A DNA stretch of 64,000 nt from Cytophagales bacterium (GCA_025056215.1 JANWWC010000002.1:361052-425051); one strand, 5' to 3'; counted from the first letter of the stretch, positions 27,776-36,994 are shown. A program made the numbers and translations. The notes: a model not told the origin generated them from the sequence alone.

Positions 27776-30700
27776 AACTACCTTTTTGGGAAATCATTTT
27801 AGGAGGAATTTTCGCGCTAAGTCATACAGCTACTGGGCAAGTGTACTTTTTTAAAAAAGTTACAATTAAAGATGGACTAGCAGAAAATGAATCTCGATGT
27901 ATCTTAAAAGATCATTTAGGATTTTTGTGGATTGGCTCTGCAAATGAAGGAATTAGCCGCTATGACGGCAAAAATATGACTCTATACAACACCAGAAACG
28001 GACTTTCTAACAATCAAATCTTTTCTCTTTTGCAAGATAGCAAAACAAACCTATGGGTAGGTACTGGAAACGGAATTACACGCATTTACGGAAAAGAAAT
28101 CCAAACTTATCTGGTTCAGAAAAAAGAAAACAACACTTCTAAATACGTTGCTTTAGGATACGACTCGGCTCATCGCCTTTGGTTTTGTCCACAAGAAGGC
28201 GCTGTAGGATATATCCAAAACGACGTGATTACTTACCTAAGAAACGAGCGTGCTTCCATCATGTCTAAAACTTGCATGTTAATAGACAAAAAAAATCGAA
28301 TTTGGATTGGCACCCAAAGCGAAGGACTATTTCTAATTGATGGAAAAAAATCTCGCTTTTTTAACGCTCAATCTGGATTGCCCGAAACATTTATTCATTG
28401 CATTACAGAGTACCAAAATCAAATCTACATCGGAACAGAAGTGGGAGTCTTTAAAATTGAAAATCTTAAAGTCGTTCCCTTAAAGGCTCGTCATTTACCT
28501 GAAAAGTTTCCTGTCTATAAGATTTTTGTAGATAAACAAGACCGTATGTGGCTCGGCTCCGCAAGAGGTGTTTACTGCTTAGACCATAACTATACAAAAT
28601 TCTTAAGCGATAGAAATGGACTAGATGGCTCTATTACAGACATTCTTGAAGACAACGAAAATGGAATTTGGTTTTGCTCTACTTTAGGATTATATCGCCT
28701 CAATCACGAAGCTTTTCTCACTTACACTAAAGAGAATGGATTATCCGACAACTCAATTCACTCCATTTTAATCGATAAATCTCACAACATTTGGGTTTGT
28801 AATGGCAACTCAATTAACGTAATTCAAAAAGATGGAAATATAATCTCTCCGCTACTTCCTAAACCTCTCATGGAAAACACTTCTAAAATGACAATGTACC
28901 AGAACGGTATTCTCTTTACGGCACCCACTGGATTGTACTTACTTAAAAACGGTAAGTTTACGTTTTTTGCCGATAAAGTTTCTTCTCTCAAGCCGAGAGA
29001 ATACAAAACGATTTATTTTGATGAAGTCTCTCAAAGAGTGTACTTATCGTCTCAGTATGGTATTGTATATTTTGATGGAACCCAATTTTACTCTTATCTT
29101 AAACCAGAAGATATTGCAGGAGCTACAGCTACTGCCTTTCTTACGGATAAATATGGAAAACTTTGGATCGGTACAGATAAATCCGGAATTTTCATTTATC
29201 AAGATGATATTTTTTATAAGCAACTCACAGCGATAGAAGGATTAATAGGAGAAAAAATCAATGATATGGCGATTGATGATTCTGTAGTGTGGGTAGCTAC
29301 ACTAGGCAATAGCCTTTGTAAAATTAGCATTCATGATTTCGAAACAACTTGTTATGAAGAAATTAATGTCTCTTCTTCCAACATTAGAAGTGTAGTAGTA
29401 GATAAAAACCACCATATTTGGGTAGGAACTGATAGAGGATTAGATAAAGTATATATCTGGAATAATGATCAATTAGAGGTGATCAACTATACCAATGACG
29501 AGGGATTTTTACCTTTAGAAGTCAATCGGCAAGCGATGGTGTACGACGGTATCGACGAACTTTGGATAGGAACGAATGAAGGGATCACCAAGTTCGATAT
29601 GTCTAAGCGTATTTCAATTAAAAAGCCTCCTACTACTTACATCATCAACGTAAGATTATTTTTCGAACCTATAGAGTGGGAAGAATATACCGAAAACCAT
29701 AAAAACTGGCTAAATTTACCGCCTTATTTCAAGCTACCTCACGATAAAAACAACCTTACTTTCGATTTTGTAGGGCTCACTTTCGACCGTTCTGACAAAA
29801 TCCAATACCGCTGGAAATTGGAAGGTGTTGATAAAGATTGGGTGCCCGCCACTTATCGAAACGAGGCTGTCTATACGAATATTTCCCCAGGGAACTACGT
29901 TTTTTATGTAAAATCTTGCAGTGCCGACGGTGTTTGGAGCGATAAGCCTGCTTCTATAGAGTTCGAAATTACTAAACCTTTTTATCAAACTAGGTTTTTT
30001 TATGTTGTTGTATTTATAATATCTGCAATTGGAATTTATATTTATCTCAAATTCAGAATTCGTTACTTAGAAAGGAAACAAGCAGAATTAGCCTTAAAAG
30101 TGCGAGAAAGAACTACCGAAATCGAAAAACAAAAAGAACATATTCAAGCTCAAACCCTTAAGCTCGAACAAGTACTCAAAGAAATCGATATTAAAAATAA
30201 AGAACTTATCGAATATACTACTGAACTTACTTCAAGCTTGGAATATGGTAGAAAAATTCAAAATGCTATTTTTGCTTATCATACGGACTTGGTTAAATTT
30301 TTCCCTAACAGTTTTGTATTACAAATTCCTAAAAAAATTGTTTTTGGAGACTTTTTATTTGTGCGTTATTTATCAAATCATCGATTAATGATTGCTGTAG
30401 GTGATTGCACGGGAAGTGGTGTTCCTGCAGCCTTTATTACTCTAATTAGCAACGATTTTATCAACAAAATCCTTAATGAAGACGATAGTATCTCAGCAGA
30501 TACCGTTCTTTTGAAACTTGACAAAGATATTAAAAACATTCTTCAACATGCTTCAAGCGAAAACTTGAACGATGGCTTAGACATGGGCGTTTGCATTATT
30601 GAATTAAGCACAGGGAAACTAGAATACGCCGGAGCGCGCGTTCCGCTTACAATTGTCAAAAAAAATGGCGTAGAAGAAACTTTAAAAGGTAATTTTACAA

Positions 30701-31002
30701 GCATCGGGATAAGCTTCACAGGTGTATCTCCTGAGTTTGATGTACAAACTGTTTATCTCGAGGAAGGAACTTTCATATATCTTTATTCGGATGGTTTTCC
30801 TAATCAATTTGGAGGGCTTAAAAATGAAAAATACAAATCTGCTCGGTTTCGCAAACTTCTTTCGCGCATTAGTCGAATGAAACCTGAAACACAGCACAAC
30901 ATTTTATTCGACGAGTTTACAGAATGGCGCGGCAACGAACCACAAATTGACGACGTAATTGTAGTAGGTTTTCGCTTCGATGGAAATATCTCTAAACCTT
31001 AA
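27772..31002 (+). CDS. Periplasmic propeller / triple-tyrosine sensor fused to PP2C (SpoIIE-type) phosphatase
   Basis: A 1076-residue transmembrane signalling protein. A signal peptide (1-23) is followed by two-component-regulator propeller blades up to about residue 620, with many WIG(T/S) repeats (FLWIGSANEG, NLWVGTGNG, RIWIGTQSEG). A triple-tyrosine Y_Y_Y domain covers about 660-735. A membrane helix at about 742-762 leads into a coiled coil (about 763-830). The cytoplasmic SpoIIE phosphatase (about 850-1070) keeps its acidic metal sites: FGDF, GDCTGSGVPAAF, LDMGVC, LYSDGF and IDDVIVV. It should sense a periplasmic ligand, perhaps a glycan, and dephosphorylate a cytoplasmic target (inference). 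Confidence 0.9.
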   Translation: MKLPFWEIILGGIFALSHTATGQVYFFKKVTIKDGLAENESRCILKDHLGFLWIGSANEGISRYDGKNMTLYNTRNGLSNNQIFSLLQDSKTNLWVGTGNGITRIYGKEIQTYLVQKKENNTSKYVALGYDSAHRLWFCPQEGAVGYIQNDVITYLRNERASIMSKTCMLIDKKNRIWIGTQSEGLFLIDGKKSRFFNAQSGLPETFIHCITEYQNQIYIGTEVGVFKIENLKVVPLKARHLPEKFPVYKIFVDKQDRMWLGSARGVYCLDHNYTKFLSDRNGLDGSITDILEDNENGIWFCSTLGLYRLNHEAFLTYTKENGLSDNSIHSILIDKSHNIWVCNGNSINVIQKDGNIISPLLPKPLMENTSKMTMYQNGILFTAPTGLYLLKNGKFTFFADKVSSLKPREYKTIYFDEVSQRVYLSSQYGIVYFDGTQFYSYLKPEDIAGATATAFLTDKYGKLWIGTDKSGIFIYQDDIFYKQLTAIEGLIGEKINDMAIDDSVVWVATLGNSLCKISIHDFETTCYEEINVSSSNIRSVVVDKNHHIWVGTDRGLDKVYIWNNDQLEVINYTNDEGFLPLEVNRQAMVYDGIDELWIGTNEGITKFDMSKRISIKKPPTTYIINVRLFFEPIEWEEYTENHKNWLNLPPYFKLPHDKNNLTFDFVGLTFDRSDKIQYRWKLEGVDKDWVPATYRNEAVYTNISPGNYVFYVKSCSADGVWSDKPASIEFEITKPFYQTRFFYVVVFIISAIGIYIYLKFRIRYLERKQAELALKVRERTTEIEKQKEHIQAQTLKLEQVLKEIDIKNKELIEYTTELTSSLEYGRKIQNAIFAYHTDLVKFFPNSFVLQIPKKIVFGDFLFVRYLSNHRLMIAVGDCTGSGVPAAFITLISNDFINKILNEDDSISADTVLLKLDKDIKNILQHASSENLNDGLDMGVCIIELSTGKLEYAGARVPLTIVKKNGVEETLKGNFTSIGISFTGVSPEFDVQTVYLEEGTFIYLYSDGFPNQFGGLKNEKYKSARFRKLLSRISRMKPETQHNILFDEFTEWRGNEPQIDDVIVVGFRFDGNISKP

Positions 31003-31011
31003 TCCCTTCTC

Positions 31012-31251
31012 ATGAAAAAAAGAAAATTATCACCTTTTTTGTTACACGAAATAAAAGTTTTTTTAGCCTTTCTTACCATCATTTTAATAATTGAGTTTAT
31101 TCCTGAAATTTATTCGTTCAGCGGCATGAGTACATTATATTTAAATTATTACGCTAATCGTACATGGTTTCAATTCTGGTTTTTAATTGCAGCTGTCTAT
31201 TTCATTAGATTAATTTACGTATTCATTATCAAATACTTACAAAAAAAATAG
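31012..31251 (+). CDS. Small two-helix membrane protein of unknown function
   Basis: A 79-residue protein with a basic N-terminus (MKKRKLSPFLLHE), two membrane helices (about 15-32 and 52-72) joined by a short polar loop with several Tyr and Asn, and a basic C-terminus (KYLQKK), so both ends should face the cytoplasm. It begins 9 bp after the propeller-phosphatase stop and is probably the last gene of the hydrolase-phosphatase operon. I do not recognise a family. Confidence 0.6.
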   Translation: MKKRKLSPFLLHEIKVFLAFLTIILIIEFIPEIYSFSGMSTLYLNYYANRTWFQFWFLIAAVYFIRLIYVFIIKYLQKK

Positions 31252-31321
31252 TTGCCCCCTTTTAAGTTTATTAACTTTTATTGTGAGTGTTTTTTTGGGA
31301 TAAGAAACTTTTTTCATTAGG

Positions 31322-31355
31322 TTTGAAAACTTGTTTTAAATTTTGTTTAACTTTA
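31322..31355 (+). promoter_or_regulatory. Possible promoter of the lipoprotein gene
   Basis: TTTG (31322-31325), 22 bp, TAACTTTA (31348-31355), one base from TAnnTTTG, 16 bp before the ATG at 31372. Confidence 0.35.
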
Positions 31356-31371
31356 TTTAACTAAATTCTTT

Positions 31372-32007
31372 ATGAGAAAGTTATTGATAGTTGCGTCTGT
31401 AATTGCATTATTAGCTTCTTGCAGTGAAAACAAAAAAACTGAAAATCCTGCCCCTGCTAGCGCTGTAAAGCGTGAGGGAGGTAAGGTTATGGTCACAGGT
31501 AAAATATTTGCAAGAGTAGCAGGAGATACTATTAATCTTGGATCTGCTTCCTCTTCTAGTCAGGCGAGAGAAAAATATTTGGATACCCTTTCTAATGCAA
31601 GCATTCCTTTCAAAAAGTTCCGTATTGTTACTCCAGTAAATGGAGATATTAAATTAATTGCTATTGTACAAAACGTAGATCTTAACCTTACTAATACAAG
31701 CCCTACCGCTCTTGAAAATCAAGGAGTAACAATTATTAACGGGATTGTAAATGCTGATGGAAGTTATTCTGTTGAAGTTCCTGTAGGCCCCAGACCGACC
31801 GATATTAGACTCGAATTAGGAAGTATTGATAGAACTCTTTCTATCGATGCAAAAGTAACAGTAGGTTCTTCTGTTGAAAATATTAAAATTGAAATTCCTA
31901 CTCGTCACTTTGATAACGCAAACCAAGTCCTATCAGGTGCTATTCGCGGTCAGAACTATTCTATGAATATAGAATATGATGTAATCACAAGAAGCGATAG
32001 AAACTAA
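31372..32007 (+). CDS. Putative lipoprotein
   Basis: A 211-residue protein with a lipoprotein signal: LLIVASVIALLASC, with C17 as the lipidated Cys, followed by SENKKTENPAPA. The mature part is beta-rich and low in Cys, with a segment (GIVNADGSYSVEVPVGPRPTDIRL, split over two strands) like carboxypeptidase-regulatory or Ig-like folds. I do not recognise a family. The next gene, 31 bp downstream, encodes a probable outer-membrane barrel, so the pair may work together at the outer membrane (inference). Confidence 0.7.
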   Translation: MRKLLIVASVIALLASCSENKKTENPAPASAVKREGGKVMVTGKIFARVAGDTINLGSASSSSQAREKYLDTLSNASIPFKKFRIVTPVNGDIKLIAIVQNVDLNLTNTSPTALENQGVTIINGIVNADGSYSVEVPVGPRPTDIRLELGSIDRTLSIDAKVTVGSSVENIKIEIPTRHFDNANQVLSGAIRGQNYSMNIEYDVITRSDRN

Positions 32008-32038
32008 AATATTATTCATCCCTTAAAAGAAGTTTTCA

Positions 32039-33028
32039 ATGAAAAAAATATATTTCACTACTGCTGTAGTGGCAATGGCGGTTAGCATTGCACCTGCACA
32101 AGATACTTCTGAAAGCTCTTCTGAAACTGTCGAGCTAATGAAATCTAAGAATGGCTATGTGATCCCAGCTGAGGAAGGTGACTGGTCTATAGGAATCTCA
32201 GGTACTTCTAACGTAAGAAACTTCTTTATGAGTAGTAATACTGTAGGTTCTTTTTTTCAAGCTCCTTATCCTACTCCGTCAAATGCTAATTATGCTCCTG
32301 CTTCCAGCGGTATTGTGGTCTCCAGTAAAAAAATGCTCGATGCAAATACCGCTATACGCCTTCGCCTCGGAGCCGATATTTGGCGAGACGCTGATAAAGC
32401 TACTACAGTAGCTTCTTCTCTTAATTCTCCCAAGTATGCTACTTTTGTAGATGATTGGATGATCCGCCAAAATACTGCTTTGTATTTGGCAGGTGGTTTA
32501 GAAAAACGGAGAGGAAAAGGGCGTTTATTCGGAATTTATGGAGGAGAACTCGTACTTGGCATGAGTAGTTTAAGTATAGAATTTCAATACGGAAATCCTA
32601 TTACTAATGATTTTAAGGATGTGTCCACTCTTAGTAATCCACTTGCTATAACTAACGCTTCTGCCTTCACATCGGATTTTGGATTGAATAATGTTATCGC
32701 GCCCGCGGCTCATCCTTCTGTTTTTCCTCACGGAGCTCGCATGATTGAACAAAAAGGAGGTAGGGGACTTTTGGTAGGAGCAAGAGCATTTGTAGGGGTA
32801 GAATATTTTATTTTCCCTAAAATTTCTTTAGGAGGTGAGTTCGGATACATGCTTAATTATCAAACAACTTTTATTACTACTCAAACCTTCGAATATTGGA
32901 ATCCTGATATCAACGGTGTTTCTACTTATAAGCGGGATATTGAACCTATAGGAAGAAACTATGGAAGTCGATGGTCTGCAGGATTTGAAAACCTCAGCGG
33001 AAACATTAGTATGAACTTCTACTTCTAA
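32039..33028 (+). CDS. Probable outer-membrane beta-barrel protein
   Basis: A 329-residue protein with a signal peptide (MKKIYFTTAVVAMAVSIAPAQ). The mature chain has amphipathic strands (TAIRLRLGADIW, RLFGIYGGELVLGMSSLSIEF in parts, ISLGGEFGYMLNYQTTF) and ends in ISMNFYF, an aromatic C-terminus as used by the BAM machinery. Two long loops rich in Ser, Ala and Pro lie at about 55-90 and 190-235. The specific family is not recognised. It probably shares a transcript with the lipoprotein gene and ends at the terminator at 33056-33085. Confidence 0.7.
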   Translation: MKKIYFTTAVVAMAVSIAPAQDTSESSSETVELMKSKNGYVIPAEEGDWSIGISGTSNVRNFFMSSNTVGSFFQAPYPTPSNANYAPASSGIVVSSKKMLDANTAIRLRLGADIWRDADKATTVASSLNSPKYATFVDDWMIRQNTALYLAGGLEKRRGKGRLFGIYGGELVLGMSSLSIEFQYGNPITNDFKDVSTLSNPLAITNASAFTSDFGLNNVIAPAAHPSVFPHGARMIEQKGGRGLLVGARAFVGVEYFIFPKISLGGEFGYMLNYQTTFITTQTFEYWNPDINGVSTYKRDIEPIGRNYGSRWSAGFENLSGNISMNFYF

Positions 33029-33055
33029 ATTCTCAGAATAATAAAGAAAACTTTG

Positions 33056-33086
33056 AAAAGAGCTATCTAAAGATAGCTCTTTTTTA
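33056..33086. terminator. Strong bidirectional terminator
   Basis: A 13-bp perfect inverted repeat, AAAAGAGCTATCT (33056-33068) with AGATAGCTCTTTT (33071-33083). It is followed by TT on the plus side and by CAAAGTTTTC on the minus side. It lies between the convergent OM protein and GAF-phosphatase genes and overlaps the latter's last codon. Confidence 0.8.
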
Positions 33087-34325
33087 AGATGCTTTTATTT
33101 GACAAGTGAGCAATGTAATATCGTCAGCAGTAGATTCGCTTCCTCGAAATTTGGCAAGTTCCTCCAATAATTTTTCATTCATTTGTAGGGGTTCTAAATG
33201 AAAGTTTTTTTGTAGAAATTGTTTTAACTGCTCATCGCCAAACTGTTCTTGAGCAAAATTTGTAGTTTCCGTAATCCCATCTGTAAAGCATACGATAGTC
33301 CAATGAGTCATATTTTCGATTTCATTAATTCGTAAATTAGGGAGTTCCTCTACAGCGCCCAAGACGGTAGTGTCAGGTTCGAGCTGTACTACTTTTCCTT
33401 CCTTATCAATCAAAAAAGGAGCATTGTGTCCAGCATTGATGTATTGAATTCTTTTAAAAGCAAAATCGTAATGCAAAAAAAAGGCTGTAACAAAATGGGA
33501 TTCTACAAAATCTTTAGAAGCTACTTGATATACTAAATCATTCAGTTGCTGAACAATCGTACTCAAATTATCGGTGTAGCGCGTAAGCATATGCACTGCC
33601 CCACGAAAATTAGACATCAATAAAGAAGCAGAGATGCCTTTCCCAGAAACATCAGCAATACAAATAATGAATCTATCTTTTCCAAGCGGAATATAATCGT
33701 AGTAATCTCCACCTACACTGCTATGAGGTTGGTAATTGGCTGCAATTTTAAGCTCATGAGAATATGGCAACTTTTTAGGAAAAAACAAGCGCTGTACATT
33801 TTTAGCAAGTTCAATTTGATGCCGTTGTCGCTGTTCGCGCCTTACAAATTTTTTATTCTCAATAGCTACAATAATGATATTACAGAGCGCAGAGATAAAT
33901 TTCTTATCGAACAACTCTTCGTTTTGGACAGAAGACTTTTTTTTGAGAAAAATAAACGCTAGCGGTTGACTTTTGTGAGCAATCGGAATTAATGAATCAA
34001 ACTCATTAAAAGGAAAAATATCGCGAACTTCTTCAATCAACTCGCTTTGATGTTCTACAAAAGTGAGATTTTTAAGAACATCAGGCAGTGGAATTTCCGA
34101 AAATCGATAAGGCAATCCGTAAAATTCCTGACAGCGCCACCCTTCTTCTGTAAAAGTATAAAGCGCCATTGCCGAAATAATATTATAAAACTGAGACTTT
34201 AATGTAAAACGAAAAATGCGATACAAACTTTCCTCTTTTTCATTATTGTTAATCGCGTCGATAATTTCAAAAAGTCCTCTAAGTTCAATGTTGAGCAGTT
34301 CAATTTTATCTTCTGCACTAATCAT
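33084..34325 (-). CDS. GAF-domain PP2C (SpoIIE-type) phosphatase
   Basis: A cytoplasmic protein of about 413 residues. Residues about 15-165 form a GAF-like sensor. A short helical linker (FVRREQRQRHQIELAKNVQ) leads to the SpoIIE domain (about 190-410) with intact metal-site motifs: VGGDYYDYIPL, CIADVSGKGISASLLM, AFFLHYDF, NAGHNAPFL, CFTDGITE and ADDITLL. RsbU-like enzymes of this form dephosphorylate anti-anti-sigma proteins. The start is the ATG at 34325; a TTG six bases upstream is possible. It follows the GT9 glycosyltransferase gene by 11 bp. No STAS or RsbW-type gene is near. Confidence 0.9.
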   Translation of the reverse strand: MISAEDKIELLNIELRGLFEIIDAINNNEKEESLYRIFRFTLKSQFYNIISAMALYTFTEEGWRCQEFYGLPYRFSEIPLPDVLKNLTFVEHQSELIEEVRDIFPFNEFDSLIPIAHKSQPLAFIFLKKKSSVQNEELFDKKFISALCNIIIVAIENKKFVRREQRQRHQIELAKNVQRLFFPKKLPYSHELKIAANYQPHSSVGGDYYDYIPLGKDRFIICIADVSGKGISASLLMSNFRGAVHMLTRYTDNLSTIVQQLNDLVYQVASKDFVESHFVTAFFLHYDFAFKRIQYINAGHNAPFLIDKEGKVVQLEPDTTVLGAVEELPNLRINEIENMTHWTIVCFTDGITETTNFAQEQFGDEQLKQFLQKNFHLEPLQMNEKLLEELAKFRGSESTADDITLLTCQIKAS

Positions 34326-34336
34326 ATACAATCCAT

Positions 34337-35434
34337 TTATAACGGAATATGACGTAAAATTGCTTCATAAACTGTTTGAACAGATAAATATTTCATACAG
34401 TGTTCTTCTCGCTTGCATGTATTGCCATAAAAACAATCACACCCTACCGAAGGTTCGACAATTTCCCCGCGTCCATACAATTCAAACTCGTGTTTATTAA
34501 AAATATTGTTGAAAAGAATCAAAGGTTTTTTCAATCCTACTGCAATATGCATTGCCATAGAAACTGCCGATACAATGCCATCGCAATTTTGATTGATAGC
34601 AATAAATTCTGGAATCGAATACGTCCCAGGATAATATACTCCTGTTCGCTGAACATACATCAAATTTTTAGGTTCTTCGTCTTTGCCTCCTAAGACAACT
34701 GGGAAATACCCACTTTGCTGCAATTTCTGGATGAGTTCTATCCAATATTCTTCGGGCCACAACCTAGTAAGCCACCTGGCTCCGCAACCTGTATTGAGCC
34801 CTATAATTTTTTTACCGTTCGCTTTTTCTCGAAGGATTGTTTTCCATTTTTGTTCGAAATGTTCTTCCACATCGAGAAGATATTCTTCATACTGAAATTC
34901 CAATCCACATATTTCAAAAATTTCCTGCAAATAACTTTTGGTATTGGTTTTAGAAATGTTATCAAAAAAACCTGTCATAAGCTTATGTTCTGCATTCTGA
35001 TTAGCAGGTACGATATGTTTTCCATTCCAAGAGAATCCAAATTTTTGAGTCGCCTTCACTTGTGCTAAAAGAGCACAGGCCTCAGGTTCTTTATCTAAGT
35101 TGATAGCAATATCAAAAGAAAGTTGCGGCAAAAGAAACAAAGAAACTGCATCTAATTTATAGATTTCATTAATTTGGGTTTTAGGCAAAATCTCAGGCGA
35201 AAGTGTAACCCAAGTAATATGACAATAAGGATACATTTTTCTAAAGCTTGCAACCAAAGGAGTAGTTCGAATCACATCGCCGAGCGCTCCTAACTTGATA
35301 ATTAAAATGCGCTTTTCTATAGGTTGATAAAAACGACAAGTAGAACAAACTTCGTTGTATAATTTATTAGGCTTGCAAGGAACCGTACCTCGAAAATATA
35401 GACAATCATATTTTACATCTTGAATCGAAAGCAT
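34337..35434 (-). CDS. Glycosyltransferase family 9 (heptosyltransferase-like)
   Basis: A 365-residue GT-B enzyme. The GT9 N-terminal motif RILIIKLGALGDVIRTTPL sits at residues about 43-61. GLNTGCGARWLTRLWPEEYW near 215-235 and the C-terminal donor-binding segment DGIVSAVSMAMHIAVGLKKPL near 285-305 fit the family, which adds heptose or related sugars to the lipopolysaccharide core. Unusually it has a Cys-rich N-terminus (CLYFRGTVPCKPNK, CSTCRF) and C-terminus (CDCFYGNTCKREEHC) that could bind a metal or cluster. It is co-oriented with the downstream phosphatase gene. Confidence 0.87.
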   Translation of the reverse strand: MLSIQDVKYDCLYFRGTVPCKPNKLYNEVCSTCRFYQPIEKRILIIKLGALGDVIRTTPLVASFRKMYPYCHITWVTLSPEILPKTQINEIYKLDAVSLFLLPQLSFDIAINLDKEPEACALLAQVKATQKFGFSWNGKHIVPANQNAEHKLMTGFFDNISKTNTKSYLQEIFEICGLEFQYEEYLLDVEEHFEQKWKTILREKANGKKIIGLNTGCGARWLTRLWPEEYWIELIQKLQQSGYFPVVLGGKDEEPKNLMYVQRTGVYYPGTYSIPEFIAINQNCDGIVSAVSMAMHIAVGLKKPLILFNNIFNKHEFELYGRGEIVEPSVGCDCFYGNTCKREEHCMKYLSVQTVYEAILRHIPL

Positions 35435-35550
35435 TGTATTTTGTTGTTTAATGAATTCAAAGGTTTAGAATGTTTCGCTTTTTTCCAAAAAACACAGATA
35501 AAGAAATAGAATTCTCTTAAAAGAAATCCAAAAAATTATTTCAATTTTAT

Positions 35551-35581
35551 TTTGTAACTTTAAATGAGGGTGCTAATTTTG
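35551..35581 (+). promoter_or_regulatory. tRNA-Val promoter
   Basis: TTTG (35551-35554), 19 bp, TAATTTTG (35574-35581): a full match to the Bacteroidota vegetative consensus, 17 bp before the tRNA 5' end. Confidence 0.75.
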
Positions 35582-35598
35582 CAAGCGAAAAATCAAAA

Positions 35599-35673
35599 GG
35601 GATAATAGCTCAGCTGGTTCAGAGCACCTGCCTTACAAGCAGGGGGTCATAGGTTCGAATCCTATTTGTCCCA
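35599..35673 (+). tRNA. tRNA-Val (anticodon UAC)
   Basis: A 75-nt cloverleaf. The acceptor stem GGGATAA pairs with TTGTCCC and has discriminator A. The D stem GCTC/GAGC, anticodon stem CCTGC/GCAGG around the loop CTTACAA (anticodon TAC), and T arm ATAGG-TTCGAAT-CCTAT are all complete. The CCA end is not encoded (the next bases are CA-G). A strong promoter lies before it and a terminator directly after. Confidence 0.96.
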
Positions 35674-35676
35674 CAG

Positions 35677-35712
35677 ACCTATAAGGACGTTTCCTTATAG
35701 GTTTTTGTTTTT
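35677..35712 (+). terminator. Terminator of the tRNA-Val transcript
   Basis: An 11-bp stem (35677-35687 with 35692-35702, ACCTATAAGGA/TCCTTATAGGT), a 4-nt loop, then TTTTGTTTTTTT. It lies 9 bp before the pseudouridine synthase ATG, so that gene must have some read-through or a promoter inside this region. Confidence 0.85.
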
Positions 35713-35720
35713 TTAGTTGC

Positions 35721-36320
35721 ATGTCTGCTTTACAATATTGGACAATTTATAAGCCCTACGGCATGTTGTCACAATTCAGTCGTGAAGGTAAGCGCCCTAC
35801 CTTGGCTGACTTGAAATTTTGTTTTCCTAAAAAAGTATATCCTGTAGGAAGATTAGACGCAGACTCTGAGGGACTTTTAATTCTAACAAACGATAAAACG
35901 CTTACTGAATACTTACTCAATCCTATTTATGAACATACACGTACTTACCTTGTACAAACAGAACAAATTCCTACCATAGAAGCAATTCAAGCCCTTCAGA
36001 ACGGCGTCACAATTCGAATAGACAACAAGCTTTATTGTACAAAACCTGCACAAGTAAGGCTTTTGCAAGAAGAACCTGTTCTTCCAGTGCGCATTCCTCC
36101 CATCCGTTACCGCGCTCATATACCCACAGCATGGCTCGAAATCAAACTTAAAGAAGGAAAAAACCGACAAATTCGCAAAATGACTGCTTCAGTAGGATTT
36201 CCTACACTTCGTTTGGTAAGATACGCAATCGAGCATCTTACTATCGAAAAAAACATGATACCTGGAAGTATTGTCGAATGGAAAGCAGAAGATATTAAAA
36301 AATTATTACTTCTTAAATGA
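35721..36320 (+). CDS. RsuA/RluE-family rRNA pseudouridine synthase
   Basis: A 199-residue enzyme that converts a uridine in rRNA to pseudouridine. The catalytic motif VGRLDADSEGLLILTND holds D46. KPYGMLSQFSREG at 11-23 and LKEGKNRQIRKMTASVG near 145-165 are typical. It lacks an N-terminal S4 domain, which is the form of E. coli RluE (23S U2457) and its relatives, so RluE is the closest guess; the exact target is not shown. rsmG follows 41 bp downstream on the same strand. Confidence 0.9.
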   Translation: MSALQYWTIYKPYGMLSQFSREGKRPTLADLKFCFPKKVYPVGRLDADSEGLLILTNDKTLTEYLLNPIYEHTRTYLVQTEQIPTIEAIQALQNGVTIRIDNKLYCTKPAQVRLLQEEPVLPVRIPPIRYRAHIPTAWLEIKLKEGKNRQIRKMTASVGFPTLRLVRYAIEHLTIEKNMIPGSIVEWKAEDIKKLLLLK

Positions 36321-36361
36321 ATAAAAGAGTGCATTGAAATCCTCTCTAAAATAAAAAGATT

Positions 36362-36994
36362 ATGGAAATCATATTGCGTTACTTTCCTGAACTTACCCAA
36401 CAGCAACAACAACAATTTGAACAACTGAAAGACCTTTATACTGAATGGAATGCAAAAATTAACGTTATATCGAGGAAAGACATCGATTTTTTTTATGAAC
36501 ATCATGTCCTTCATAGCTTGGCGATTGCAAAATACATTCAGTTTCTACCTTATGCTAAAGTAATGGACTTAGGAACAGGTGGAGGGTTTCCTGCTATTCC
36601 GTTAGCTATTTTCTTTCCACAAACAGAATTTTGGGCTGTAGATTCAATTGGAAAAAAAATTAAAGTAGTCGAAGCTATCCATGAGAGCCTTGGCTTAAAA
36701 AACGTTCGTCCTCTTCATGCAAGAGCTGAAACTCTCTCTGAAACATTCGACTTTATAGTTACACGAGCGGTTGCTCCTATTTCAGAACTTTATGAATGGA
36801 CAAAAAATAAGTTTCGAAAAATCTCACAACACAAAATTTATAACGGAATCCTTGCTCTCAAAGGGGGCGACTTAAAAGAAGAATTCGCATGCTTCAAACA
36901 TCACTACCGATTTATCGAAATAGCAAGCTATTTTAGGGAAGAATATTTCCAAACTAAAAAAATTGTATACGTACCTATGCGTTTACAAAAGTGA
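36362..36994 (+). CDS. rsmG: 16S rRNA (guanine527-N7)-methyltransferase RsmG
   Basis: A 210-residue SAM-dependent methyltransferase that modifies G527 in the 530 loop of 16S rRNA. NAKINVISRKD at residues about 30-40 and the SAM motif VMDLGTGGGFPAIPLAI near 68-84 are hallmark RsmG sequences. AVDSIGKKIKVVEAI and VTRAVAPISELYEW follow in the expected order. The length is normal. It is the last intact gene before a decayed region. Confidence 0.95.
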   Translation: MEIILRYFPELTQQQQQQFEQLKDLYTEWNAKINVISRKDIDFFYEHHVLHSLAIAKYIQFLPYAKVMDLGTGGGFPAIPLAIFFPQTEFWAVDSIGKKIKVVEAIHESLGLKNVRPLHARAETLSETFDFIVTRAVAPISELYEWTKNKFRKISQHKIYNGILALKGGDLKEEFACFKHHYRFIEIASYFREEYFQTKKIVYVPMRLQK

